64,000 nucleotides of DNA from an uncultured SAR86 cluster bacterium (GTDB lineage: Bacteria > Pseudomonadota > Gammaproteobacteria > Magnimaribacterales > D2472). The position numbers and the translations under genes were made by a program. A model generated the notes under the pieces. The model ran no database searches. It was not told the origin of the DNA and saw only the letters and a list, made by a program, of their open reading frames with translations. How positions within the stretch are numbered: the stretch's first letter is position 1; the number at the start of each line of letters is the position of its first letter. Below, piece after piece: positions 26,221 through 34,428 of the stretch. The stretch is taken from positions 83,003 through 147,002 of the forward strand of contig CACKRJ010000002.1 in assembly GCA_902602595.1 (NCBI GenBank), written 5' to 3'.

Positions 26221-26229
26221 TTTAATTCC

Positions 26230-26463
26230 TTATTTCTCTATCCATTCAATCATGTCTGTATAACCACCAATTAGATCATCATCAACAAATATTTGTGGCA
26301 TTGTCCTAGCATTAGGATTTCTAGTCATTAACACATCAAAAACTTCAGGGATTTCTGCGTTATATTCTTTATATGGAATATCGTTTTGATTGAAGTAGTC
26401 TTTTGCTTTATCACAAAAGACACAATTTGATTTAGAATATATTTCTACGTTTTTTAACATCAT
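26230..26463 (-). CDS. Glutaredoxin (dithiol, CVFC active site)
   Basis: This 77-aa thioredoxin-fold protein has the active site Cys14-Val-Phe-Cys17 (SKSNCVFCDKAK), the cis-Pro segment ARTMPQIFVDD and the glutathione-binding GGYTDM. Two cysteines indicate a dithiol glutaredoxin of the GrxC type, although the usual CPYC is CVFC. It reduces glutathione-mixed disulfides in the cytoplasm. It is divergent from the SDR at 26479 with a 15-nt gap between start codons. Confidence 0.9.
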   Translation of the reverse strand: MMLKNVEIYSKSNCVFCDKAKDYFNQNDIPYKEYNAEIPEVFDVLMTRNPNARTMPQIFVDDDLIGGYTDMIEWIEK

Positions 26464-26478
26464 AGGATTATAAGCTAA

Positions 26479-27243
26479 ATGTCATTATTTAATTTAAAAA
26501 ATAAATCATTTTTAATTACAGGATCATCAAAAGGAATTGGAAAATCAATCGCTTTTCATGCAGCAATGCATGGAGCTAAGGTAATCATTTCAAGCAGAAA
26601 GATTGATGCATGCAAGGAAACTGCAGATGAAATAAATAAGCAAGTTGGATCAGAGCTAGCTTACCCAATTGCTGGAAATATTGCTCATGAATCAGAATTA
26701 ATTAATCTAGTAGATGAAACCAATAAGCTCCTTGGGAAGATTGATGTACTAATTTGTAATGCTGCAACAAACCCATTTATGGGCTCGATGTCTGATATTC
26801 CCTCAGATGCTTTTGATAAGGTAATGAATAACAACATTAAAGCAAATCATATATTGACTAATTTAGTGACACCTCAAATGATTGAGCGTAAAGATGGTGT
26901 AATAATTATTATCTCTAGCGTTGGTGGCACCAAAGGTAATAACCTAATTGGCACATATAACCTGAGTAAGGCGGCTGACATACAAATGGTAAAAAATATT
27001 GCTGTGGGATATGGACATCACAACATAAGAGCCAATAGTATTGCTCCAGGGCTTATTAGAACTGATTTTGCTAGAGGATTATGGGAGAATCCTGCCATTC
27101 TTGAGCAATATACAAGTACACATCCTATGAAAAGAATTGGTGAGCCTGATGAAGTCGCTGGTGCAGCAATAATGTTAGCCTCTGATGCAGGAAAGTATAT
27201 AAATGGTCAAACTATTATCGTTGACGGTGGAGCAACTGCTTAG
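26479..27243 (+). CDS. Short-chain dehydrogenase/reductase
   Basis: This SDR of 254 aa has the NAD(P)-binding loop ITGSSKGIGKSIAF, the structural motif ICNAATN, the catalytic Ser region IIISSVGG, the Tyr-x3-Lys in GTYNLSKAAD and APGLIRTDFARG. The C-terminal VDGGATA is typical. An Arg/Ser at the end of strand 2 (SSRKIDAC) suggests NADP preference. Overall it resembles DHRS4-like carbonyl reductases and is a single gene. It overlaps the convergent holB by 4 nt. Substrate is unknown. Confidence 0.9.
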   Translation: MSLFNLKNKSFLITGSSKGIGKSIAFHAAMHGAKVIISSRKIDACKETADEINKQVGSELAYPIAGNIAHESELINLVDETNKLLGKIDVLICNAATNPFMGSMSDIPSDAFDKVMNNNIKANHILTNLVTPQMIERKDGVIIIISSVGGTKGNNLIGTYNLSKAADIQMVKNIAVGYGHHNIRANSIAPGLIRTDFARGLWENPAILEQYTSTHPMKRIGEPDEVAGAAIMLASDAGKYINGQTIIVDGGATA

Positions 27244-28232
27244 CTAAAAAGATTTTTAATTTTGTAAAAAAAATTATTAAGACCAATCTGTTCATTTAAA
27301 GAAGGAACTTTATTAAGTTGGTGTTTATAATCAACTAATTCTTCAATTAAATCTGATGCTTGCGCAGCGTCAAAGTCAATATTTTCTATGGATGTAATGA
27401 TTGGGTGAGATTTATAAAAATCTTGATTAATGCCGATACATGTCTTTAAAAAAAGAATAATGGAATTAATTTTTTCATCAAATGAAATGTTTATTTCTTT
27501 GTAAAATTTCATTAAATCAGGCGTAGTAGTAACTCCAAGACAATATGAATTAAGATTTTGAGAAATATCCAAATATTGGCCTGCCAAATCATTCTCAATG
27601 AGATACTCAATTTCTAAAGGTGTAGAGTCAGGTGCAAAATTTAATGTTGAAAAATCAATGTAGCCCTGCTCTGAGATCCATTGATCAATATCAACAGTAT
27701 CCGGATTTTTGATTGAAATTAAACTTGATCGACTGTAAATAGTAGATAAAAAATATTTGCGTTTATTTGAAACGATAAATATATGTTTATTTTCCGGCAA
27801 TTCCTCCAAAGTTTTTAAAAGTGCGTTTTGAGAGTTAATGTTCATAGAATGCGCATCGAAAAGTACCCCAATTCTTTTTTCAGATACTGAATTAGTCATG
27901 GCGATAAATTCATTCAACGCTCTTACCCCTTCAATTTTTTTAGAAGTTAAGGCGTCTTTCTTCGCCTTGGAATAGGTATGTAGCACACTAGAGCATGAGT
28001 CCTGGCTCAAGAAACAGAAATCAGGATGCGATCCAGCTAAAAAATAATTGCAGGAATTACATACGCCACAGGGTGCAGAATCCTCAGAGCATAATAATTT
28101 TTGAGCAAAATATTTGGCAAGTTGTTTTTTAGCTAAGCCTGATTCCCCTTCAATAATTGTTGAGGATGGAAATTTAATCTTTTGATGAGCTTTTATAGGA
28201 TCATTAAGCCAAGGAAATCTTTCAACACTCAT
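27240..28232 (-). CDS. holB: DNA polymerase III delta-prime subunit
   Basis: This 330-aa AAA+ clamp-loader subunit shows a degenerate P-loop (IEGESGLAKKQLAKYF), the zinc module CSEDSAPCGVCNSCNYF, a sensor region and the stretch MNINSQNALLKTLEELPENK that is diagnostic for delta-prime. Loss of ATPase residues is normal for this subunit. It works in the clamp-loader complex that places the beta clamp. It follows tmk by 1 nt, reproducing the tmk-holB order of enteric bacteria. Confidence 0.92.
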   Translation of the reverse strand: MSVERFPWLNDPIKAHQKIKFPSSTIIEGESGLAKKQLAKYFAQKLLCSEDSAPCGVCNSCNYFLAGSHPDFCFLSQDSCSSVLHTYSKAKKDALTSKKIEGVRALNEFIAMTNSVSEKRIGVLFDAHSMNINSQNALLKTLEELPENKHIFIVSNKRKYFLSTIYSRSSLISIKNPDTVDIDQWISEQGYIDFSTLNFAPDSTPLEIEYLIENDLAGQYLDISQNLNSYCLGVTTTPDLMKFYKEINISFDEKINSIILFLKTCIGINQDFYKSHPIITSIENIDFDAAQASDLIEELVDYKHQLNKVPSLNEQIGLNNFFYKIKNLFS

Positions 28233-28233
28233 G

Positions 28234-28827
28234 CTAAATTAAACGCTCTACTAAAAGTTTAGTTTGTTGGCTGATGCACTCAATAGACTCAGATGCATCC
28301 ACTATTTCAACTTCGCTCCTCTCTTTAGCTAATTGCTGATAACCCTTTCGAACATTTTCAAAAAAGTTAATTCCTGAAGACTCAATTCTATCTATAACAT
28401 CGTTAGTTTTTCTTTTAAAGCCAGCTTTGACATCCAAGTCATATATTATTGTTAAATCAGGAGTTGGGCAGTTAACACCATTTATCAAAACATTAATTAA
28501 ATCAAGTGAAAGTTTTCGGCCGTAGCCCTGGTATGCAATAGAAGCATGGTAATATCTATCGCACAAAATAAAGTCTTCTCTAGAATCAATTAAATGTTCT
28601 TTAATCATCTCAGATCTTGCTGCAAACATTAGTAATAATTCTGTATGAGCAGATATATCTGAATCCTTAGATAAAAGTAATTCTCTAATTTTTTCACCTA
28701 AAATAGTGGATCCAGGTTCTCTGAGAAGTTTAGTAGAAAAACCTTTCGTTTTTAGCCAATCCAAGACTAAGTTAATTTGAGTTGATTTGCCTGCCCCCTC
28801 TATTCCTTCAAACGTTATTAGTTTCAT
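28234..28827 (-). CDS. tmk: Thymidylate kinase
   Basis: This 197-aa enzyme phosphorylates dTMP to dTDP. It has the P-loop FEGIEGAGKSTQ, the dTMP-binding LREPGSTILGEK, the DR(Y/H) motif ILCDRYYHASIAYQGYG and a LID region KRKTNDVIDRIE. Length and motifs are standard for a cytoplasmic bacterial TMPK. It lies between mltG and holB with gaps of 1-3 nt. Confidence 0.95.
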   Translation of the reverse strand: MKLITFEGIEGAGKSTQINLVLDWLKTKGFSTKLLREPGSTILGEKIRELLLSKDSDISAHTELLLMFAARSEMIKEHLIDSREDFILCDRYYHASIAYQGYGRKLSLDLINVLINGVNCPTPDLTIIYDLDVKAGFKRKTNDVIDRIESSGINFFENVRKGYQQLAKERSEVEIVDASESIECISQQTKLLVERLI

Positions 28828-28830
28828 TGT

Positions 28831-29823
28831 CTAATTAAGCTGATATTTTTCTACAGCTTCAAGATGCTGTTTGTAAGTTTTTGAAAATTGATGAGTTCCA
28901 TCACCTTTAGCTACGAAATATAGATAATCATTTTTCATACCCAATATTACTGCTTCCAAAGTTGATTGGCTAATCGTTGATATTGGAGTAGGTGGTAGTG
29001 CTGAAATTTGGTATGTATTGTATGGGTTATTCTTATCTCTTAGATTTGCTTTTGTGATATCACCATTAAAATCCGGCATTAAACCATAGATAATTGTTGG
29101 ATCTGCCTGTAACTTCATCCCAATAGAGATTCTATGCAGAAAGACTCCAGCTATAATAGATTTTTCATCCTCGTTGCCTGCTTCTTTCTCAACTATAGAG
29201 GCTAAAATTAAAGCATCAGACAAAGTTGCTAATGGTAATTTAGGCTCTTTCTCTTCCCATAAATTAAGTGAAAATTTTAAAAATTCATCTTGTGATCGTT
29301 GTAAAATTTCAGATAATGAATCGGAGTGTTTATAAAAATAAGTATCTGGTTTTAATGTCCCTTCTATAAAATCATATCGACCCTCTAAACATTTAAAGTT
29401 ATTACAATCATTTTTTAAATTTGATTCTAAAAGAATTTTTTTAATTTCAAATTGGTTTTTTCCTGCAGGAATTTCTAACTTAAATATAACTACATCGCCA
29501 TTATTTATGGAGACTATAAATTTTTTCCACGATTTATTTTTTAGATGATAATAGCCAGCTTGAGCCAACTTAATATCATTAACTTTTAGATAAACCTTTA
29601 ATAAAAATTTTTGCACGGGATGTAATGGAAAATCTTCCAGAATTGAATTAAAGGATGCTCCCTCTTTCACACTATAAAATTCAAGATCATCAGTAACCCT
29701 AGAGTGAGAATATGACTCAGATGATCCTATTAAAACAATTATAGGTATAACTATAGAAAGAATTAATAAAGAAATATTAGATATTTTTGAAGACAAGTGT
29801 AGAGTTAGTTCCTCCAAACCCAA
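28831..29823 (-). CDS. mltG: Endolytic murein transglycosylase MltG
   Basis: This membrane-anchored lytic transglycosylase cleaves nascent glycan strands. There is an N-terminal membrane segment (ISLLILSIVIPIIVLIG), then a periplasmic domain with the YceG signature SIVEKEAGNEDEKSIIAGVF, LQADPTIIYGL and LPPTPISTISQSTLEA. The catalytic Glu is in VEKEAG. No ATG start is available. Possible TTG starts are at 29823, 29817 and 29796; the last has GGAGG upstream with a long spacer. All overlap the end of fabF by 20-47 nt. The usual pabC between fabF and mltG is missing. Confidence 0.9.
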   Translation of the reverse strand: MGLEELTLHLSSKISNISLLILSIVIPIIVLIGSSESYSHSRVTDDLEFYSVKEGASFNSILEDFPLHPVQKFLLKVYLKVNDIKLAQAGYYHLKNKSWKKFIVSINNGDVVIFKLEIPAGKNQFEIKKILLESNLKNDCNNFKCLEGRYDFIEGTLKPDTYFYKHSDSLSEILQRSQDEFLKFSLNLWEEKEPKLPLATLSDALILASIVEKEAGNEDEKSIIAGVFLHRISIGMKLQADPTIIYGLMPDFNGDITKANLRDKNNPYNTYQISALPPTPISTISQSTLEAVILGMKNDYLYFVAKGDGTHQFSKTYKQHLEAVEKYQLN

Positions 29824-31009
29824 AAGAATTATTCATGGCAACAGATACTTTTTTTTCATTTGAAACTAAGGGTGTGTAATTCAAATCACAAAGGGGATCA
29901 GGATTATCTAGGTTGATTGTTGGAGGTATGATGCCATCATTAATAGCCATAATACAAAAAATAGATTCAATTGCGCCAGCTGCTCCAAGTGTATGCCCAG
30001 TCATAGATTTTGTTGAACTAATTTGAGGTACAAAGTCACCAAACACAGATTTTAGAGCAAGAGTTTCAGCTACATCTCCAAGCGGTGTTGATGTTCCATG
30101 AGCATTTATATAATCAACGTCTGATAAATTAATTTCAGCATCATTAATTGCATTAGACATTGCCAAAGCAGCCCCTTTTCCATCATCAGGTGGTGCTGTC
30201 ATGTGATGGGCATCTGAACTCATTCCAAAACCAATAATTTCTGCATGGATTGTTGCTCCACGAGCTTTAGCATGATCAAAATCTTCAAGCACAATTGACC
30301 CAGCACCATCAGAAAGAACGAATCCATCTCTATCCATATCCCATGGTCTACTAGCTGCTTCAGGATCTGAATTCATTGAAAGAGCTCTAGCAGCTATAAA
30401 TCCTGCAATCGAAAGTGGTGTCGAAGCCATTTCTGCGCCTCCAGCTATCATTACATCTGCTTCACCACATGCAATAGATCGTGCTGCAGTCCCAATACAG
30501 TGGTTTCCAGTAGAACAAGCTGTTACAACAGAGCTATTAGGTCCCATAAATCCATGTTTAATAGACACAAGACCAGAAATCATATTAACGATAGATCCTG
30601 GAACAAAAAATGGAGAAACTTTCTTGTAACCTCTTTCAGCTAACAAAACTTTATTTTTTTCAATTGTATCTATACCGCCAATACCTGCTCCAAAATTAAC
30701 ACCAACTCTTGTTAAATCAAGATTTGATTCTAGAATTCCGGAATTTAATATGGATTGATTAGCCGCGATGATTCCATATTGAATAAAGGGATCGATTCTT
30801 CTTACTTCTTTGGAATCAAGGAAGTCTTCTGGTTGAAAATTCTTTAATCTACCACCGATTTTTACAGGATTATTTTCTAACCCTATATCAACATTAGTAA
30901 TGCCACTTTTACCCTCAATACATGATTGCCATGCATCTTTAACAGTATTGCCTATTGGTGAAAGGATACCTAAACCAGTAACTACAACTCTTCTGTGTAG
31001 TTGCTTCAT
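29777..31009 (-). CDS. fabF: 3-oxoacyl-ACP synthase II
   Basis: This condensing enzyme of 410 aa elongates acyl-ACP with malonyl-ACP. The Cys-His-His triad is in VVTACSTGNHCIG, NAHGTSTPLGD and STKSMTGHTLGAAG. The N-terminus VVVTGLGILSPIGNTV is typical. It sits 11 nt after acpP in the fatty-acid gene cluster. The usual initiation synthase fabH is absent from the cluster. Confidence 0.96.
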   Translation of the reverse strand: MKQLHRRVVVTGLGILSPIGNTVKDAWQSCIEGKSGITNVDIGLENNPVKIGGRLKNFQPEDFLDSKEVRRIDPFIQYGIIAANQSILNSGILESNLDLTRVGVNFGAGIGGIDTIEKNKVLLAERGYKKVSPFFVPGSIVNMISGLVSIKHGFMGPNSSVVTACSTGNHCIGTAARSIACGEADVMIAGGAEMASTPLSIAGFIAARALSMNSDPEAASRPWDMDRDGFVLSDGAGSIVLEDFDHAKARGATIHAEIIGFGMSSDAHHMTAPPDDGKGAALAMSNAINDAEINLSDVDYINAHGTSTPLGDVAETLALKSVFGDFVPQISSTKSMTGHTLGAAGAIESIFCIMAINDGIIPPTINLDNPDPLCDLNYTPLVSNEKKVSVAMNNSFGFGGTNSTLVFKNI

Positions 31010-31020
31010 TTAGGAAATTG

Positions 31021-31251
31021 TTAGCTGTTTGAATTTATGTAATTTACAGCTTCTTGAACGGTTGAAATCTTTTCAGCTTCTTCGTCAGCAATTTCAAGCT
31101 CAAACTCTTCTTCAAGAGCCATAACTAGTTCTACTGTATCAAGTGAGTCAGCACCAAGATCATCAACAAATGATGAGTCATTTTGTACCTCATCATCTCC
31201 AACACCTAGTTGCTCACAAACAATTTTTCTTACTCTTTCTTCGATACTCAC
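31021..31251 (-). CDS. acpP: Acyl carrier protein
   Basis: This acidic 76-aa carrier has the phosphopantetheine attachment Ser36 in [13 protein letters not shown]. It carries acyl intermediates in fatty-acid synthesis. It starts with GTG preceded by GGAGG with a 7-nt spacer, a strong ribosome binding site suitable for a very abundant protein. Order fabG-acpP-fabF is canonical. Confidence 0.97.
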   Translation of the reverse strand: MSIEERVRKIVCEQLGVGDDEVQNDSSFVDDLGADSLDTVELVMALEEEFELEIADEEAEKISTVQEAVNYINSNS

Positions 31252-31277
31252 GCTGCATCCTCCGTTTAAAAAAATCT

Positions 31278-31305
31278 ATTCTACAACATTTCCGACAAAA
31301 ACTAA
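31278..31305 (-). promoter_or_regulatory. Candidate promoter in the fabG-acpP gap
   Basis: On the reverse strand, TTAGTT (31305-31300) and TAGAAT (31283-31278) are separated by 16 nt and lie about 27 nt upstream of the acpP start. A separate acpP promoter is known in other gammaproteobacteria and would explain the only sizeable gap (62 nt) in this run. The -35 match is poor. Confidence 0.3.
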
Positions 31306-31313
31306 TAAAATCA

Positions 31314-32036
31314 TTAGCTCATGTATAGTCCACCATCAACAGATATTGTTTGACCAGTAATGTAATTACCCTTATCAGAAGCTAAAAATAAGGCTAAATC
31401 AGCAATATTTTGGGGATTGCCCATTTTGTTAGCTGGAATTTGATTTAAGATGCCATTTAATTCATCTCCCTTAAAGTGACTAGTCATATCTGTTTCTATG
31501 AAACCAGGAGCAATACAATTAACTGTTATATTTCTTGCTGCCACCTCTTTTGCTAAAGCTCTAGTGAAACCACCAAGACCTGCTTTGCTTGCAGAATAAT
31601 TTACTTGACCAGCATTACCCATTAATCCTGCAACACTAGATATGTTAATAATTGCACCAGAACGGTTCTTGACCATATATTTAATAAATAATTTAGTCAT
31701 ATTGAAAACACTAGTAAGATTTGCATTAATCACCTCATCCCAATCTTCGTTCTTCATTCTAAGGAAAAGTTGATCTTTCGTTATTCCTGCATTATTTATA
31801 AGAATGTTTGGAACTTTATCATCATCTATTAAATCTTTTATACAAGCTGAAATTTGGTCTCTGTTTGTAACATCTAATGCAATGTGCAAGCAGTCTTTAG
31901 AACTCAACGCATCATTAAGCGCAAACTTTGATCGAGATGTCCCGATAACAAAATAACCATCATGCAAGAAAGATTTGGCTATTTCTAATCCAATTCCTCT
32001 AGAGGCACCTGTAATAAAAACTATTTTTTTATCCAT
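31314..32036 (-). CDS. fabG: 3-oxoacyl-ACP reductase
   Basis: This NADPH-dependent SDR of 240 aa reduces 3-oxoacyl-ACP. It contains FITGASRGIGLEIAKSF, ILINNAGITKDQLF, the Tyr-x3-Lys in VNYSASKAGLGGFTRA and CIAPGFIETDMT, with the C-terminal SVDGGLYM. The length and ITKDQL segment are specific for FabG among SDRs. It overlaps fabD by 8 nt. Confidence 0.95.
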   Translation of the reverse strand: MDKKIVFITGASRGIGLEIAKSFLHDGYFVIGTSRSKFALNDALSSKDCLHIALDVTNRDQISACIKDLIDDDKVPNILINNAGITKDQLFLRMKNEDWDEVINANLTSVFNMTKLFIKYMVKNRSGAIINISSVAGLMGNAGQVNYSASKAGLGGFTRALAKEVAARNITVNCIAPGFIETDMTSHFKGDELNGILNQIPANKMGNPQNIADLALFLASDKGNYITGQTISVDGGLYMS

Positions 32037-32967
32037 AATTATTTATCTTCTCATAAAACTCCTCATCGGAAGTAGAATAATAATTATCAAGCTTATTTGC
32101 TTTAAATAAACCTGACAAAACTTTACCGGGGCCGCATTCAATTATTGGTAAATTCTTTGTTGAGATAAAGTTACATGTCTCCACCCATCTAACAGGTGAA
32201 TATAATTGAGAGACCAAAAGAGGCGGAATATCTTGAGGTAATGATACTGAATCCACAGATACATTATGAATAATTTGAGTATCTGGCATATTAAATTGAA
32301 TATCATTTAGGTTTTGTTGAAATTGATTTGCTGCATCCTTCATAAGCATGCTGTGCGAAGCAATGCTAACCTTGAGTTTAATTGACCGCTTTGCGCCTTT
32401 GGAGGTGCATAATTCTTGCGCTCTTTCAACCGCATCATTATGCCCTGAAATTACAGTTTGATTGGGAGAATTTAAATTCGCACATTGAACATGTGAATCA
32501 GGGCCATTAGATGCAGTTACACATATCTCAGCAATAATATTTTGTTCCAAACCCATAATTGCTGACATAGAGCCATTTGGAGCTAACTCCATCAATTCAC
32601 CTCGTCTTCTAACTAACTTCAAAGCTTCCATTATTGAAATTGAGTTGCTAGCAACTAAAGCTGCATATTCCCCTAATGAATGACCGGCTAAATAAGTTGG
32701 AGTTATATTAATTGAATTAATTAGTTTATTAAAATGAAGATATGAGCAAAGAAGTAAAAGAGGTTGAGTAATTGAAGTTAGATTTATTAATTCTTCAGGA
32801 CCCTCTTCAATTAACTTAAAAGCATCGTGAGATATCAAATCACTGCAGCATTCAATGGCATGTGAAAATTCTTTAGAAAGCGCTATGTCCATGATGCCAC
32901 CATCAGACAACATGGATAGGTGTTGTGACCCCTGGCCTGGAAATGCTAAAAAAGCAGAAAAAGACAT
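32029..32967 (-). CDS. fabD: Malonyl-CoA:ACP transacylase
   Basis: This enzyme of 312 aa loads malonyl groups onto ACP. The nucleophile Ser97 is in LAGHSLGEYAAL, the N-terminal motif is FLAFPGQGSQHLSML, and the catalytic His is in VSIASHSMLMKDA. A single SDR-cluster context confirms the fatty-acid role. It starts 2 nt after rpmF. In most relatives plsX and fabH lie in between, and neither is here. Confidence 0.95.
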   Translation of the reverse strand: MSFSAFLAFPGQGSQHLSMLSDGGIMDIALSKEFSHAIECCSDLISHDAFKLIEEGPEELINLTSITQPLLLLCSYLHFNKLINSINITPTYLAGHSLGEYAALVASNSISIMEALKLVRRRGELMELAPNGSMSAIMGLEQNIIAEICVTASNGPDSHVQCANLNSPNQTVISGHNDAVERAQELCTSKGAKRSIKLKVSIASHSMLMKDAANQFQQNLNDIQFNMPDTQIIHNVSVDSVSLPQDIPPLLVSQLYSPVRWVETCNFISTKNLPIIECGPGKVLSGLFKANKLDNYYSTSDEEFYEKINNYG

Positions 32968-32969
32968 GG

Positions 32970-33182
32970 TTAGTCTTGAGCTTCGCTGTCCTCTACTTCC
33001 TTGATTGGTTTTCTCAGATCCTTAATTAAACGTCCCTTGTAAAAGCCGTCTGCAGTCATCTGATGACGAAGATGTCTTTCTCCAGAAACTGAATCAGTTG
33101 AAAGAGTAAGATCTGATAGATGATCATGAGATCTGATCATTCCACGTTTTGATCTAGTTTTTTTACTTTTTTGTACTGCCAT
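32970..33182 (-). CDS. rpmF: Ribosomal protein L32
   Basis: This 70-aa protein has the L32 signature [20 protein letters not shown] and [16 protein letters not shown]. The zinc cysteines found in some L32 are absent, as in other gammaproteobacteria. After the normal end it has about 13 extra residues, acidic and ending DSEAQD, compared with the 57-aa enteric protein. It heads the fab cluster, 35 nt after rluC. The usual upstream DUF177 gene (yceD) is not there. Confidence 0.95.
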   Translation of the reverse strand: MAVQKSKKTRSKRGMIRSHDHLSDLTLSTDSVSGERHLRHQMTADGFYKGRLIKDLRKPIKEVEDSEAQD

Positions 33183-33217
33183 AATATTTTAAAAAAAATG
33201 CATCCTATCAGATTAAA

Positions 33218-34159
33218 TCACGATTTAATAGTTAAATTGTCTAGCTGAGATAAAAGTATATCAAATTCATTATTTTTTGGAGCTTCGTACTTTATAGTTT
33301 TACCTTTGAGATCTTCAAAAGTAATAGATGCTGCGTGTAATGCAAGTCGATTAATTGATGTTTCTTTTGCAATATATTTATTTAAATTAAATAATCCATA
33401 TTTTTTATCATTCACTATTGGATGATTGAGATTTGCGCTCTGAACTCGAATTTGATGCATTCTACCAGTGCTAATTAGAATCTCAACGTGAGTAAATGAG
33501 TTAAATTTTTTTAGGATTTTAAAATTTGAAACAGCTTTTTTTCCATCCAATGATTCATGTACTTTGTGATGATGTTCTTTTGTTGAAACATCAATGTTTG
33601 TTTTAATTTCAATATCTTTTTTTAAAACTCCTATTAAAATTGCCTCATAAATCTTTGTAACTTTATTAGTTTTGAGTTGATTATGAAAATGTCTTAAAAA
33701 TTTTTTATTTTTTGAAATTAATAGACAGCCAGAGGTAGATTTATCTATACGATGGCAAAGATCAATTTCTAGCAAGGGAAATGTAGCTCTGGCAATATCA
33801 ATCAAGCCAAATTGATTATTTGTTCCAGAATGAACGCTTAGTTCAGGATCTTTATTTACAATAATATAGTCATCATTTTGATCAATGATTGATAAATTGA
33901 ATTCTCTAACTCTTGAAGGTGGAATCTTTAAATCAGATTCGTCATTTTTAAAATCAATTAAATATGGTGGGATCCTTATTTCATCATTTAGCTGCAATTT
34001 GTGTGCTGGCTTGATTCGACCCGAGTTAACCCTAATCTCACCCTTGCGAATCATGTTATAAATTTTTGATTTAGGAAGAGATCTATAGATAGTAAATAAA
34101 TAGTTATCAATACGCCTGCCTGCGTGATCCTTATCTATTTTTAGGTTTTTATCACTCAT
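33218..34159 (-). CDS. rluC: 23S rRNA pseudouridine synthase RluC-like
   Basis: This protein of 313 aa has an N-terminal S4 RNA-binding domain (RRIDNYLFTIYRSLPKSKIY, MIRKGEIRVNSGRIKP) and an RsuA/RluD-type catalytic domain with the catalytic Asp in LCHRIDKSTSGCLLISK and the segment MHQIRVQSANLNHPIVND. The RluC subtype is suggested by its position divergent from rne, as in Escherichia coli. It would modify U955/2504/2580-type positions in 23S rRNA. Confidence 0.92.
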   Translation of the reverse strand: MSDKNLKIDKDHAGRRIDNYLFTIYRSLPKSKIYNMIRKGEIRVNSGRIKPAHKLQLNDEIRIPPYLIDFKNDESDLKIPPSRVREFNLSIIDQNDDYIIVNKDPELSVHSGTNNQFGLIDIARATFPLLEIDLCHRIDKSTSGCLLISKNKKFLRHFHNQLKTNKVTKIYEAILIGVLKKDIEIKTNIDVSTKEHHHKVHESLDGKKAVSNFKILKKFNSFTHVEILISTGRMHQIRVQSANLNHPIVNDKKYGLFNLNKYIAKETSINRLALHAASITFEDLKGKTIKYEAPKNNEFDILLSQLDNLTIKS

Positions 34160-34249
34160 TAAGGTAGAATACTCGAAATCGGTAGTTTATATGTTAAAAC
34201 TACAAGTATAAAAAGCTTATTGAGATATATAATAAGCACTAATAAAAGT

Positions 34250-34428
34250 ATGCTGCAGTGCAGCATGATAAGAGAAAGTAAACAAAGCACAAGGGTGCTA
34301 AAAGAATAAAACAAGTTTTTAAACCTCCATATAGAATAATGGAATAAGTTAAAAGAGCTCCAAAGGATAAGACTCTATTAACTCTCAAAGCACTAGTGCT
34401 ATTTACTTTCTCTGTATCGGAGAAAAAA
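34250..34428 (+). promoter_or_regulatory. Structured 5' leader of rne (probable autoregulatory element)
   Basis: Several complementary segments lie upstream of rne. There is a hairpin ATGCTGC-AGT-GCAGCAT (34250-34266), a hairpin AGCAC-AAGG-GTGCT (34286-34299) and GTTAAAAGAG/CTCTATTAAC (34348-34357 with 34373-34382, 9 of 10). A perfect palindrome AGCACTAGTGCT lies at 34389-34400. A perfect 12-bp long-range pair joins AGAGAAAGTAAA (34271-34282) to TTTACTTTCTCT (34402-34413) and would enclose the rest, ending 6 nt before the GGAG ribosome site at 34419-34422. RNase E autoregulation through a structured leader is known in enteric bacteria; its operation here is inferred. Confidence 0.7.

Noticed and set aside
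27240..28232. Missing P-loop lysine/threonine in the delta-prime subunit as a possible degenerate gene
   Set aside because: Loss of ATPase residues is normal in HolB; the zinc module and sensor region are intact.
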